A stretch of 35,074 bases of DNA from Syntrophaceticus schinkii (lineage in GTDB: Bacteria > Bacillota > DSM-12270 > Thermacetogeniales > Thermacetogeniaceae): the NCBI RefSeq assembly GCF_000946815.1, contig NZ_CDRZ01000231.1, forward strand, positions 1 to 35,074, written 5' to 3'. Position 1 is the first letter of the stretch. Every line of letters starts with the position of its first letter. Of this stretch, positions 24,126 to 31,580 are shown one piece after another. A program made the position numbers and the translations under genes. The notes under the pieces were generated by a model. It was not told where the DNA came from and searched no databases. It was given only the letters and a program-made list of their open reading frames with translations.

Positions 24126-24237
24126 GTTATTTCTCAACTTTCGTACATATACCAGCTACTTAATCAGCAGTTTGCCTTTTATTGTTAAAGGAACGACTAG
24201 CTGTTACTGCGAAAGTTGAGTTTTTTTCGAGTTTTAC

Positions 24238-24258
24238 ATCAAATAATATTGATATAAT
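24238..24258 (+). promoter_or_regulatory. ArsR-type operator overlapping a -10 box
   Basis: ATCAA-ATAATA-TTGAT at 24238-24253 is a perfect ATCAA-N6-TTGAT dyad of the kind bound by ArsR/SmtB regulators. It overlaps TATAAT (24253-24258), 23 bases before the arsR copy 2 start. The -35 region is poor. Confidence 0.65.
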
Positions 24259-24280
24259 GATCAAAAAGGAAGGTGAGGAA

Positions 24281-24592
24281 GTGAGTGAAGATTATGTTGA
24301 TCGAGTTCTTGCGGAATACGCAGCCAAATTTCAGGTTTTGGCTGATCCCCTGCGGCTGAAAATTATCATTTTGCTCAGGGAGGGGGAGAAGTGTGTTTGT
24401 GAATTGGTGGACGCATTGGGGCAAAAACAACCACTTATTTCTTATCATTTGAAAATGATGAATGAAGTGGGCCTGATCCAGAGAAGAACCGAAGGCACCT
24501 GGTCCTACTACAGCTTAAATCAGGATGTGCAAGAGTGGATCAGGGGCTGCTGCCGGTTCCTAACTGCGAAAGATATCATCGGTAAACGGTAA
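24281..24592 (+). CDS. ArsR-family transcriptional regulator, copy 2
   Basis: 103 residues from GTG 24281, chosen because AAGGAAGGTG lies just upstream; a longer frame would start inside the operator/promoter. Winged helix with LADPLRLKIIILL, C38-V-C40-EL metal-binding pair, HTH QPLISYHLKMMNEVGLI and wing RRTEGTWSYYSL, and a C-terminal GCCRF. Followed by permease 2 after 14 bases. Likely autoregulatory through 24238-24253. Confidence 0.92.
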   Translation: MSEDYVDRVLAEYAAKFQVLADPLRLKIIILLREGEKCVCELVDALGQKQPLISYHLKMMNEVGLIQRRTEGTWSYYSLNQDVQEWIRGCCRFLTAKDIIGKR

Positions 24593-24606
24593 ACACATGA
24601 AGGGAG

Positions 24607-25626
24607 ATGATGGACAAAATGAATAACCTGGCGACAACAGCCAAATTTTTTGTCATGATCCTGGGTGAGTTGACCCTGCTTTTTATCGGCATTTCCTTCC
24701 TGGTGGCATTGATCCAGCAGTTTGTGCCGGACGAAAAAATGCGTGAAGTGCTGGGCAAGCCCAAGCGGGGATTGGGTAATATTCTCGGGGCTGCTTTCGG
24801 TGCCCTTACCCCTTTTTGCTCCTGCTCAACAATTCCCATTCTTGTTGGCCTACTCAGCAGTGGAGCACCCTTTGGAGCAAGTATGTCTTTTCTATTGGCT
24901 TCCCCTATTTTAAACCCTATCATTATCGGGCTGTTTTTGGTGCTTTTTGGCTGGAAGGTGACCGTGGTTTATGGTGTTGTTACTTTTGCTCTGGCAGCCG
25001 TAGGGGGTGCTGTATGGGAGAGAATGGGCATGGCAGATCAGGTAAAAGACCTTGCTCATGTTCAAACATCCAACTGTTGCAGCACCTCATGCTATGAAAC
25101 AGAGGAGATAGAAACTAATCCAACTGCAGGCTGCTGTGAAACTCTTGAACTCGACCTGTCCGACCTGGAGGATCTCTCCGGGGATTCTATGGCTTCAAGC
25201 AAGTGGGAGAAGCTCAAGCCTAAATTAAGGGACGCTGGGAGGCAGGCCATGGCACTTTTCCGCCAAGTCTTCCCTTACCTGGTGCTGGGTACGGCCATCG
25301 GTGCCGTCATCTATGGGTTTATTCCCTCAGCTTGGATTGTCAAGGTGGCGGGTAAGAATAACCCCTTTGCTGTGCCTGTGGCTGCCCTCATCGGTATTCC
25401 CATGTATATAAGAGCAGAGACCATTATCCCTATTGGCCTCACCTTGATGAAGAAGGGCATGGCCTTGGGAACAGTAGCAGCCCTGATTATCGGCGGGGCG
25501 GGAGCCAGTATCCCGGAGGTTACTCTTCTTGCTTCCATTTTCCGTCCTCGTCTGGTGGCCGCTTTTGTGATCACCATCTTTGTTATAGCAGTTGCTGCTG
25601 GCCTTACTTTTAATGCCGTTTTCTAA
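24607..25626 (+). CDS. permease of the ArsP/DUF318 family, copy 2
   Basis: 339 residues, eight helices. TPFCSCSTIPILVGLLSSGAP with C71-S-C73, SPILNPIIIG, and in the second half IPMYIRAETIIPIG and GGAGASIPEVTLL are hallmark motifs. Between the halves a cytoplasmic loop carries a second Cys set (C157, C158, C162, C176, C177) and an acidic stretch, suggesting it binds substrate before transport. It belongs with ArsR copy 2 and is closer to ArsP organoarsenical/arsenite exporters than copy 1 is. Confidence 0.9.
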   Translation: MMDKMNNLATTAKFFVMILGELTLLFIGISFLVALIQQFVPDEKMREVLGKPKRGLGNILGAAFGALTPFCSCSTIPILVGLLSSGAPFGASMSFLLASPILNPIIIGLFLVLFGWKVTVVYGVVTFALAAVGGAVWERMGMADQVKDLAHVQTSNCCSTSCYETEEIETNPTAGCCETLELDLSDLEDLSGDSMASSKWEKLKPKLRDAGRQAMALFRQVFPYLVLGTAIGAVIYGFIPSAWIVKVAGKNNPFAVPVAALIGIPMYIRAETIIPIGLTLMKKGMALGTVAALIIGGAGASIPEVTLLASIFRPRLVAAFVITIFVIAVAAGLTFNAVF

Positions 25627-25636
25627 AAATATGCCA

Positions 25637-25690
25637 ATCACCACCCCAAGGGTGGTTGGTGACAGTCACCCCGAAGACGTCACCTAAAGA
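25637..25690. repeat. hairpin plus GGTGACAGTCACC palindrome after permease 2
   Basis: ACCACCC/GGGTGGT forms a hairpin directly followed by the palindrome GGTGAC-A-GTCACC (25658-25670) and GACGTCACC. It is a member of the TGGTGAC repeat family and may end the permease transcript. Confidence 0.6.
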
Positions 25691-25813
25691 CTATTTTGTC
25701 CTTGTTTTTTTAATGGGACGTGTTAAAATATTCACGGTGCATATGCCATAAATAGGGGTGGGATGGGTTATCAACAAATCCGTCCCTCTGATAATAGATC
25801 ATTTGACTGTTTT

Positions 25814-26389
25814 ATGGGGGTGATCAACGTTCCGAGGAAAAGGAGAAAATGCCATGTAGAGTTTCTTCCCCCGGCGACATATTACAAACCCGCAGGAGTT
25901 CCTCTACGGGAATTGGAGGAAGTCAGTCTTTCTGTGGAAGAGTTTGAAGCCCTACGCCTGAAGGACATGGAAGGATTAGAGCAGATACAGTGTGCTGAGC
26001 GGATGGGGGTTGCACGGACCACCTATCAGCGTATTTTATATGCGGCCAGGGAAAAAATAGCTGAGGCCTTGGTTGAAGGGAAGGCAATTCGTATTGAAGG
26101 GGGCAGGTATGTGCTCCTTTCGGATTGTGGTTACAGGTGTACTGAGTGTGGACATGAGTTTGAAAAAGCCCGTGGTACTGGGCAAGGAATGATTTGCTGT
26201 CCAGGCTGTGGTAAGGGGACTGACCATCTAGAGCGCGCCCTTAAGGGGCATGGGCAAAGGAGAAGACATGGTTTCGGCGGGGGTTACCGCAGCAAGGATG
26301 GGGGTACTGCCCAAAATGATGGCAGTGAATCCGATCAAACCAGTGAATCCAGCGAAACAAGCAAAATGCCGGAAAAAAGTACAGAATGA
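25814..26389 (+). CDS. DUF134 helix-turn-helix protein with zinc-ribbon tail
   Basis: 191 residues from ATG 25814. The DUF134 core ([73 protein letters not shown]) is a sigma-region-4-like HTH, followed by a Cys4 zinc ribbon ([10 protein letters not shown].. CCPGCG) and a low-complexity Gly/Ser/Glu tail. Members are putative regulators often near metal-handling or NifX/NifB-type proteins. The start is uncertain: ATG 25763 and GTG 25820 are alternatives. Placed after the second permease, but about 190 bases and a repeat away. Confidence 0.85.
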   Translation: MGVINVPRKRRKCHVEFLPPATYYKPAGVPLRELEEVSLSVEEFEALRLKDMEGLEQIQCAERMGVARTTYQRILYAAREKIAEALVEGKAIRIEGGRYVLLSDCGYRCTECGHEFEKARGTGQGMICCPGCGKGTDHLERALKGHGQRRRHGFGGGYRSKDGGTAQNDGSESDQTSESSETSKMPEKSTE

Positions 26390-26415
26390 TCCGATGAAAT
26401 GGCGACTCCGTATTT

Positions 26416-26443
26416 AACGGCTTCCACTCTTATGGAAGCCGTT
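26416..26443 (+). terminator. hairpin after the DUF134 gene
   Basis: AACGGCTTCCA (26416-26426) pairs perfectly with TGGAAGCCGTT (26433-26443) around a 6-base loop; the T-run is short. Confidence 0.65.
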
Positions 26444-26558
26444 TATCATATTCAAATATTAGCTCTTATTGTATATGAGAATTGTTTCCGCGGATCGACC
26501 TCAGATTCGTATCGTGTTTGTCGCGATATTGACAGACTAAGTCAAATTGATTTTGGCT

Positions 26559-26711
26559 AAATTTTGGCTAAATGGTGACCTAAATGGTGACAGGCACCAA
26601 AAGGCTGAACCTGTATATACAAATTCGGCTAAATGGTGCCAGGCACCAAAAGGCACCACTTGTATAGACAGGTTTAGCTAAATGGTGACAGCTAAATGGT
26701 GACAGGCACCC
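26559..26711. repeat. second array of CTAAATGGTGAC repeats
   Basis: Three units with the same plan as 20877-21034: GCTAAATGGTGAC motifs, AGGCACC ends, and spacers of the (A)ACCTGTATAGACA type. The last unit matches the last unit of the first array closely. Confidence 0.8.
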
Positions 26712-26800
26712 TAATACCCGTCCCTGCTATTTTATGGTAAATCATGGTATGTTAATGATAACATGAAATAATTAGGCTGTATTAAAGGAAAATACTGTTA

Positions 26801-26830
26801 TCGATCAATTCGATCAATAATCGATCTATT
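26801..26830. promoter_or_regulatory. triple CGATCAAT direct repeat
   Basis: CGATCAAT, CGATCAAT and CGATCTAT occur in tandem about 50 bases upstream of the small frame at 26881. It may be an operator for the MEDS sensor unit; no regulator is known. Confidence 0.3.
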
Positions 26831-26880
26831 TCACTATTATTTATCAAAGGAAATTCGAAAGTTAAAGAGAAAAGGTAAAA

Positions 26881-26982
26881 ATGAAAAATACAAGTGCCGA
26901 TCTATCGGGGTGGGGAAAAGCCATCCTTCTTTTGACAGTGATAATAGCAATCAGGGAACCATACGGTTTTCTTAAAAGATAA
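26881..26982 (+). CDS. 33-residue single-helix peptide upstream of the MEDS gene
   Basis: MKNTSADLSGWGKAILLLT followed by VIIAIREPYGFLKR: one hydrophobic segment with a basic end. The ribosome site (AAAAGG) is weak. It ends 16 bases before the sensor gene. It could be a small membrane peptide or leader; chance is not excluded. Confidence 0.3.
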   Translation: MKNTSADLSGWGKAILLLTVIIAIREPYGFLKR

Positions 26983-26998
26983 AGGGGGATTATATTGC

Positions 26999-27817
26999 AT
27001 GGGTAGAAAGCTCACAAAATCAGGGATTGACATTATAGGAGATATTCCGTGGGGCTCACACTTCTGCAGTTTTTACCAAACAAAGCAGGATTTGCTCGAT
27101 ATGCTCATACCGTTTATCAGAGCCGGGCTGGAAAGCAATGAGTTCTGTTTTTGGGTTGTTTCCGATCCTTTTGATGAGGATAAAGCGAGGGAGGTGGCGG
27201 GAGGAGCCATTCCCAACTTTGATTGTTATCTCGAGAATGGCCAGATAGAGATTATTCCGTATACCGGTTGGTACTGCCGGACTGATGACTATATACAGGT
27301 AATGCAAGATGCTATTTCCCGGGGCTTTGATGGTCTGCGTGCTACAGGCAGTATGACCTGGTTGGAGGAGAATGGTTGGGAGATTTTTATGGAATATGAG
27401 CGGGTTCTCAATAAGATGACCGACCAGGTTAAAATGATCGCCTTATGTTCCTATTATCTTCCCCGCTGCAGTGCCCGGGATGTGATTGATATTGTAAACA
27501 GCCATCAGTTCGCCGTATTTAAAAAGGAGGGCAAGTGGAAGGTGATCGAAACTTCCCAGCACAAGAAAACAGAGCAGGCACCGCCCGACAGCGAAGAAAA
27601 GTTCAGTGCTATAGGGAAGCTGGCCAGTGGAACGGCTCATGAAATAAACAACCAGATGACTGTTATTCAAGCATGCCTGGATCTCTATGCACGAGACAAC
27701 TCTTTTGGTTTGGCCTGTTTAAAAATACGCCAGGCTGTGGAGAGAACTACTAAGCTGAACCGCCGGTTGATGATGTGCAGCCGGGCTGAAGATGCTTATG
27801 ATAAACAGTTAGTCTGA
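26999..27817 (+). CDS. MEDS-domain sensor with HisKA-like segment, no ATPase domain
   Basis: 272 residues. The first 190 are a MEDS (methanogen/methylotroph, DcmR-type) sensory domain: DIIGDIPWGSHFCSFYQTKQDLL, GLESNEFCFWVVSDP, EIIPYTGWY, MIALCSYYL. Residues 200-260 resemble a HisKA dimerisation segment with H214 in ASGTAHEINNQM. The frame then ends cleanly, without the N, G1 and G2 boxes of a HATPase domain, so it cannot autophosphorylate by itself. AAGGGGG lies about 10 bases upstream. Related MEDS proteins sense one-carbon compounds, which fits the methyl-transfer locus, but the link is inferred. Confidence 0.82.
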   Translation: MGRKLTKSGIDIIGDIPWGSHFCSFYQTKQDLLDMLIPFIRAGLESNEFCFWVVSDPFDEDKAREVAGGAIPNFDCYLENGQIEIIPYTGWYCRTDDYIQVMQDAISRGFDGLRATGSMTWLEENGWEIFMEYERVLNKMTDQVKMIALCSYYLPRCSARDVIDIVNSHQFAVFKKEGKWKVIETSQHKKTEQAPPDSEEKFSAIGKLASGTAHEINNQMTVIQACLDLYARDNSFGLACLKIRQAVERTTKLNRRLMMCSRAEDAYDKQLV

Positions 27818-27869
27818 TGATCTATCGTGTTTATTTCTGGGTTGACCACCCGAGCATGTCGTACACAAT

Positions 27870-28046
27870 TCAATAGCCCAGGGCAGATTCAATAAACATG
27901 AAGATACCCAGGACGATGATGACTGCTGCCCAGATTGTATTTAAAGGAAAAGGGCGCACTATTATCAAACCTAGAAGAAGCATTCCCGCTGTTCCTCGTA
28001 GGATTCTGTCTAATCTACCGATATTCTGTTTGAATGATATTATCAT
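27870..28046 (-). CDS. DUF2892 (YgaP-like transmembrane) protein
   Basis: 58 residues: FKQNIGRLDRILRGTAGMLL is the conserved start of DUF2892, followed by two hydrophobic segments forming a helical hairpin and FIESALGY. A membrane protein of unknown role, sometimes fused to rhodanese domains. The start ATG at 28046 has AAGGAAACGG upstream. It lies just downstream of the DUF3243 gene on the same strand. Confidence 0.8.
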   Translation of the reverse strand: MIISFKQNIGRLDRILRGTAGMLLLGLIIVRPFPLNTIWAAVIIVLGIFMFIESALGY

Positions 28047-28094
28047 TTCATCATCCGTTTCCTTGAGGCATCCAAGATTTTTAATGGGGGCATA

Positions 28095-28355
28095 TTATAA
28101 AATTTTTCGTTGATGAGAGTCCACAACTTTTACCATCATGTTTGCTAAACTCTGCTTCTCCTGGTCATTGCCATGTTCCCATAAGGACTTGATTACCTTG
28201 TTTTCCGGGGCGTCCGGTACCACATTTGAGGCCAGGTAATCCCCCAGCATTTTTGCCGAGTTCTGGATCTGCGTCTGGGAGAGTCCTGCTTTTTGACCGG
28301 CAGTTAAGGCCGTAGACAGAGTATCGATCCACTGATCAAAGGTTTTAATATCCAT
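28095..28355 (-). CDS. DUF3243 family protein
   Basis: 86 residues, all alpha: FDQWIDTLSTALTAGQKAGLS, MLGDYLASNVVPDAPENKVIKSLWEHGNDQEKQSLANMMVKVV are the family's conserved blocks (YmfJ-like in Bacillus). Function unknown; typical of spore-forming Bacillota. AAAGGAGTG precedes ATG 28355. Confidence 0.9.
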   Translation of the reverse strand: MDIKTFDQWIDTLSTALTAGQKAGLSQTQIQNSAKMLGDYLASNVVPDAPENKVIKSLWEHGNDQEKQSLANMMVKVVDSHQRKIL

Positions 28356-28535
28356 TTTGACACTCCTTTAATGACTAGTTCTAATTTCTAGTATATCTAT
28401 TATTAGTTTTTCAACTTTATCTGATAATATGCAGAAAATAACACTAAAAAAACAGTTATTATTGCAGGGAAAGATAATAGTTTGTCGAAATTGAATTAGG
28501 GGCCATTATTGGCAAAGGAGTGTCTTTTTTGCTCA

Positions 28536-30134
28536 ATGTTATTTTTGGTGTTTTTAGGCGGCCTGGCTTTATTCCTTTTTGGGATGAAGATCATGGGAGA
28601 GGGCCTCCAAAAGGTTGCCGGTGATAAGATTCGAAAAATACTGGAGCGGGTAACCAGATATCCTGTTGTAGCGGTTCTGTTAGGGGCTGTTACAACCGCC
28701 GCCATCCAGAGCAGCAGTGCCACAACAGTGCTGGTGGTAGGTTTCGTCAACGCAGGTTTAATGACATTGAAACAGGCCATCGGCGTGATTATGGGGGCAA
28801 ATATAGGTACAACTATTACAGCTCAACTGATCGCCTTCAAATTGACGGATTATGTATTTCTGATCATTGCCATCGGATTTTGTATCAATTTTTTCAGTAA
28901 AAGACGTGTCTACCATTATGTAGGCCAGTTTATTTTAGGGATCGGTATTCTTTTTTTGGGTCTTGATGTCATGTCCAATGCTGTGGTGCCTTTAAGAGGC
29001 AGCCCGGTATTTCTGGATTTTATTGCTAGCTTCTCGCGGTATCCCTTGCTCGGTGTACTGGTGGGTATTATTATTACATGTGTTGTTCAAAGCAGTGCAG
29101 CCACCATCGGTATGCTGATTGCTTTAGCCAGTCAGGATATCATCACCTTCAATGCTGCGATACCTGTTCTTTTCGGTGATAACATCGGAACCTGTATTAC
29201 CGCTCTTTTGGCCAGTATTGGGACGAATCTGAACGCCAGAAGGGCTGCTGTTGCGCATGTGATGTTTAATGTCACAGGTACTCTGATCTTCTTGATCCTG
29301 CTCCCCTGGTTTAGGGAATTTGTATATTTTATTTCCCCAAGTGAGCCCGCAAGACTGATCGCCAATGCTCATACCTCATTTAATATTTTGAACACCTGCC
29401 TGTTCTTGCCTTTTGTAGGCGCTTTTACTAAATTGATCGAAAAACTGCTGCCCGGTACGGTTGAAATTGAGGAAAAGGGACCCATTTACCTGGATGAGAG
29501 GATGTTCGACACCCCTGCTGTCGCTTTATCTCTGGCTACAAAAGAAATAATCAGGATGGGTAATATAGCCAGCCGAAGCTTGGAATCTGCTATGCAGGGA
29601 TTTTATGAGAAAAACGAGAGATTTTTAGAAGCAACCAAAGAAGATGAAGAAATTATAGATGAACTGGAGAGGGAGATCACCTTTTACCTGGCCAAGCTGT
29701 CGCAAAAGGGATTTTCCCAGACTCTTTCCGGGAGGCACACAGGACTTCTGCATGCAGTAAAAGATATAGAAAGGGTTGGCGATCATGCTGAGAATATTGC
29801 GGAACTAGCATGGGTCAGGATTGAGGAGAACCTCCCTTATAGCGAGTTTGCCATCAAGGAATTAGAAGAGATGTACACTTTAGTATCTGAGGTTTATAAA
29901 AATGCCCTGGGAGCATTACAGGAGGAAAGCAAAGTTAAGGCCCGTTTAGCTGTGCAGGTTGAACTGTTCATTGACCAGAAGGAAAAGGAACTGCGAAACA
30001 GTCATTTGAAACGGTTGAACAAGGGTATTTGCTATCCGACTTCAGGTGTGATTTTCCTTGATATTATCAGCAATTTGGAGCGGATCGGTGACCATGCCAA
30101 TAACGTTGCTGAAGTGGTTCTGGAGCATTTTTAA
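28536..30134 (+). CDS. Na/Pi cotransporter with C-terminal PhoU-like domain
   Basis: About 532 residues. Two inverted-repeat membrane halves, each with the substrate motif: QSSSATTVLVVGFVNAG and QSSAATIGMLIALASQ, and GANIGTTITA/GDNIGTCITA. Residues from about 330 form PhoU-type three-helix repeats (DIERVGDHAENIAELA and LERIGDHANNVAEVV). Imports phosphate with sodium. ATG 28536 matches family starts (MLFLVFLGGLALFLFGM); AAAGGAGTG is 13 bases upstream, and TTG 28509 is an alternative. Confidence 0.92.
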   Translation: MLFLVFLGGLALFLFGMKIMGEGLQKVAGDKIRKILERVTRYPVVAVLLGAVTTAAIQSSSATTVLVVGFVNAGLMTLKQAIGVIMGANIGTTITAQLIAFKLTDYVFLIIAIGFCINFFSKRRVYHYVGQFILGIGILFLGLDVMSNAVVPLRGSPVFLDFIASFSRYPLLGVLVGIIITCVVQSSAATIGMLIALASQDIITFNAAIPVLFGDNIGTCITALLASIGTNLNARRAAVAHVMFNVTGTLIFLILLPWFREFVYFISPSEPARLIANAHTSFNILNTCLFLPFVGAFTKLIEKLLPGTVEIEEKGPIYLDERMFDTPAVALSLATKEIIRMGNIASRSLESAMQGFYEKNERFLEATKEDEEIIDELEREITFYLAKLSQKGFSQTLSGRHTGLLHAVKDIERVGDHAENIAELAWVRIEENLPYSEFAIKELEEMYTLVSEVYKNALGALQEESKVKARLAVQVELFIDQKEKELRNSHLKRLNKGICYPTSGVIFLDIISNLERIGDHANNVAEVVLEHF

Positions 30135-30196
30135 ATTGATATAAGAAAAAACGACAAAAACGCAGGTACGATTAGCTAAATATGACAAATAACTAC

Positions 30197-30270
30197 ACAT
30201 CCACAGCTTCATCCACACCGGAATCGGCTTGAAATGCGGGTTATGAACAGACTTATCCACATAGTCCACA
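30197..30270. promoter_or_regulatory. cluster of DnaA boxes
   Basis: A perfect DnaA box TTATCCACA at 30253-30261 with three near matches on the same strand: ACATCCACA (30197-30205), TCATCCACA (30209-30217) and TAGTCCACA (30262-30270). No dnaA or dnaN gene is nearby, so this is not obviously oriC; such clusters can titrate DnaA or tune replication timing. Confidence 0.55.
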
Positions 30271-30415
30271 GGTTTTGAGGATATCTGTACATTTTCTGGA
30301 AGGAATTTTCGACAACCCAGTTTTATGGTTTTTACCTTTACTTATAGGGTGCTTGTCGCATATGGTAAATATTACCGTCATATTTTACAGACACTTTCAG
30401 CAGTTCTATTTTTTA

Positions 30416-30445
30416 TTGACAAGAGGAACTCGCATATGATATTAT
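30416..30445 (+). promoter_or_regulatory. sigma-A promoter of the cold-shock gene
   Basis: TTGACA (30416-30421) and TATTAT (30440-30445), 18 bases apart, giving a 5' leader of about 65 bases with a CCCG/CGGG hairpin near 30463-30480. Confidence 0.65.
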
Positions 30446-30516
30446 TTAAGCACTTCGTGATCCCGAATGGATCCGGGACAGGCACGGGGATAACATTTTA
30501 GGAGGAATGTGGCGTA

Positions 30517-30714
30517 ATGCAGGGCAGAGTCAAATGGTTTAACCAGGAGAAAGGCTACGGCTTCATCGAATGCGATGAAGGTGGGGACGTATTTGTTCAT
30601 TATTCAGCAATTCAAGAGGAGGGTTTCAAAACCTTGGCAGAGGGTCAGCGGGTAGAATTTGACATTGTTGAAGGTACTCGTGGTCCCCAGGCCTCAAAGG
30701 TTGTTAAATTATAA
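30517..30714 (+). CDS. csp: cold-shock protein (CspA/CspB family)
   Basis: 65 residues, a single OB-fold cold-shock domain: [18 protein letters not shown] with RNP1 KGYGFIE and RNP2 VFVHYSAI, ending [11 protein letters not shown]. Binds single-stranded RNA/DNA as a chaperone. AGGAGG precedes ATG 30517. Confidence 0.95.
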   Translation: MQGRVKWFNQEKGYGFIECDEGGDVFVHYSAIQEEGFKTLAEGQRVEFDIVEGTRGPQASKVVKL

Positions 30715-30758
30715 AGCATTAGAGCTCCAATCTTGGATTACTAATTTCGCCATTAACG

Positions 30759-30784
30759 GGGCCCCGGATTGACGGGGCTCTTTT
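30759..30784 (+). terminator. intrinsic terminator after csp
   Basis: GGGCCCCG... pairs with CGGGGCTC (30773-30780) with one G-U pair, then TTTT. Confidence 0.75.
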
Positions 30785-30889
30785 CTTCCCTTACTTTATA
30801 GTTTAGTGTATATGTTGCAGGATTATTCTCCTGTAAAGGGAATAATATAAAGGCAGGGATCATTCTAACTAATGGGGGTGGAGGTAAAG

Positions 30890-31426
30890 GTGAAAATCAC
30901 CATCCGGGGTAAAAATGCTCAAGTTACAGACGCGCTTAAGGGTTATGTGGAAAAGAGATTGACAAAGTTAACCCGGTATTTTGATTCCATCCAAGAAGCG
31001 CAGGTTACGGTCTCGACAGTCGGTGATAACTATGCTGTGGAGGTGACGATTCCCCTTAATAACGGTATGATTCTGCGCGGTGAGGATATGAGCAGGGAGA
31101 ACTTCTATGAGGCAGTAGATCTGGTATCTGAAAAGCTGGAAAGGCAAGTTCGCAAACACCGCACTAAGCTCTACCGAAAGTTTCGCCATCAGGGTCTCAA
31201 GACACTGATCATGGAGATGGGTGAAGATAATAAAAAAGAAGATGAACCCACTATCGTAAAAACAAAGCGCTTTCTCATGAAACCGATGCCGGTGGAAGAA
31301 GCGATCTTACAGTTGAACTTGCTGGGTCACGACTTCTTTGTTTTCAGCAACGCAGAAACAGAGCAGGTTAATGTCCTCTATAAGAGAAAAGACGGGAACT
31401 ACGGGCTCATTGAACCGGAGTTATAA
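30890..31426 (+). CDS. hpf: long-form ribosome hibernation promoting factor
   Basis: 178 residues from GTG 30890, chosen because GGAGGTAAAG lies just upstream and the product then begins VKITIRGKNAQVTDALKGYVEKRL as in the family. The N-terminal domain (1-100) binds the 30S decoding region; the basic linker (RKHRTKLYRKFR) leads to a C-terminal dimerisation domain (TKRFLMKPMPVEEAILQLNLLGHDFFVF) that pairs ribosomes into 100S dimers. Upstream of secA, a common Bacillota order. Confidence 0.93.
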   Translation: MKITIRGKNAQVTDALKGYVEKRLTKLTRYFDSIQEAQVTVSTVGDNYAVEVTIPLNNGMILRGEDMSRENFYEAVDLVSEKLERQVRKHRTKLYRKFRHQGLKTLIMEMGEDNKKEDEPTIVKTKRFLMKPMPVEEAILQLNLLGHDFFVFSNAETEQVNVLYKRKDGNYGLIEPEL

Positions 31427-31478
31427 ATTCTTCCAGTGATAAAGCCTTAGTTATCAACTTATTGTAGGAGTTTTAACG

Positions 31479-31503
31479 GGGACCCTGTCAGGGGTCCCTT
31501 TTT
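31479..31503 (+). terminator. intrinsic terminator between hpf and secA
   Basis: GGGACCC (31479-31485) pairs with GGGTCCC (31492-31498), then five T. Confidence 0.85.
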
Positions 31504-31580
31504 GGTATGTAAGTGTGTTGTCAGGTGAGGTAAGAGGTGTTAAAATTAAAGCGGTTGGGAGAAAGAGGGTGTAATCGAGG

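Noticed and set aside
27898-28113. 71-residue plus-strand frame
   Set aside because: Antisense to the DUF2892 gene, whose minus-strand product matches a known family.
30197-30270. Chromosomal replication origin
   Set aside because: Only four boxes, no AT-rich unwinding tract with dnaA/dnaN neighbours; kept only as a DnaA-box cluster.
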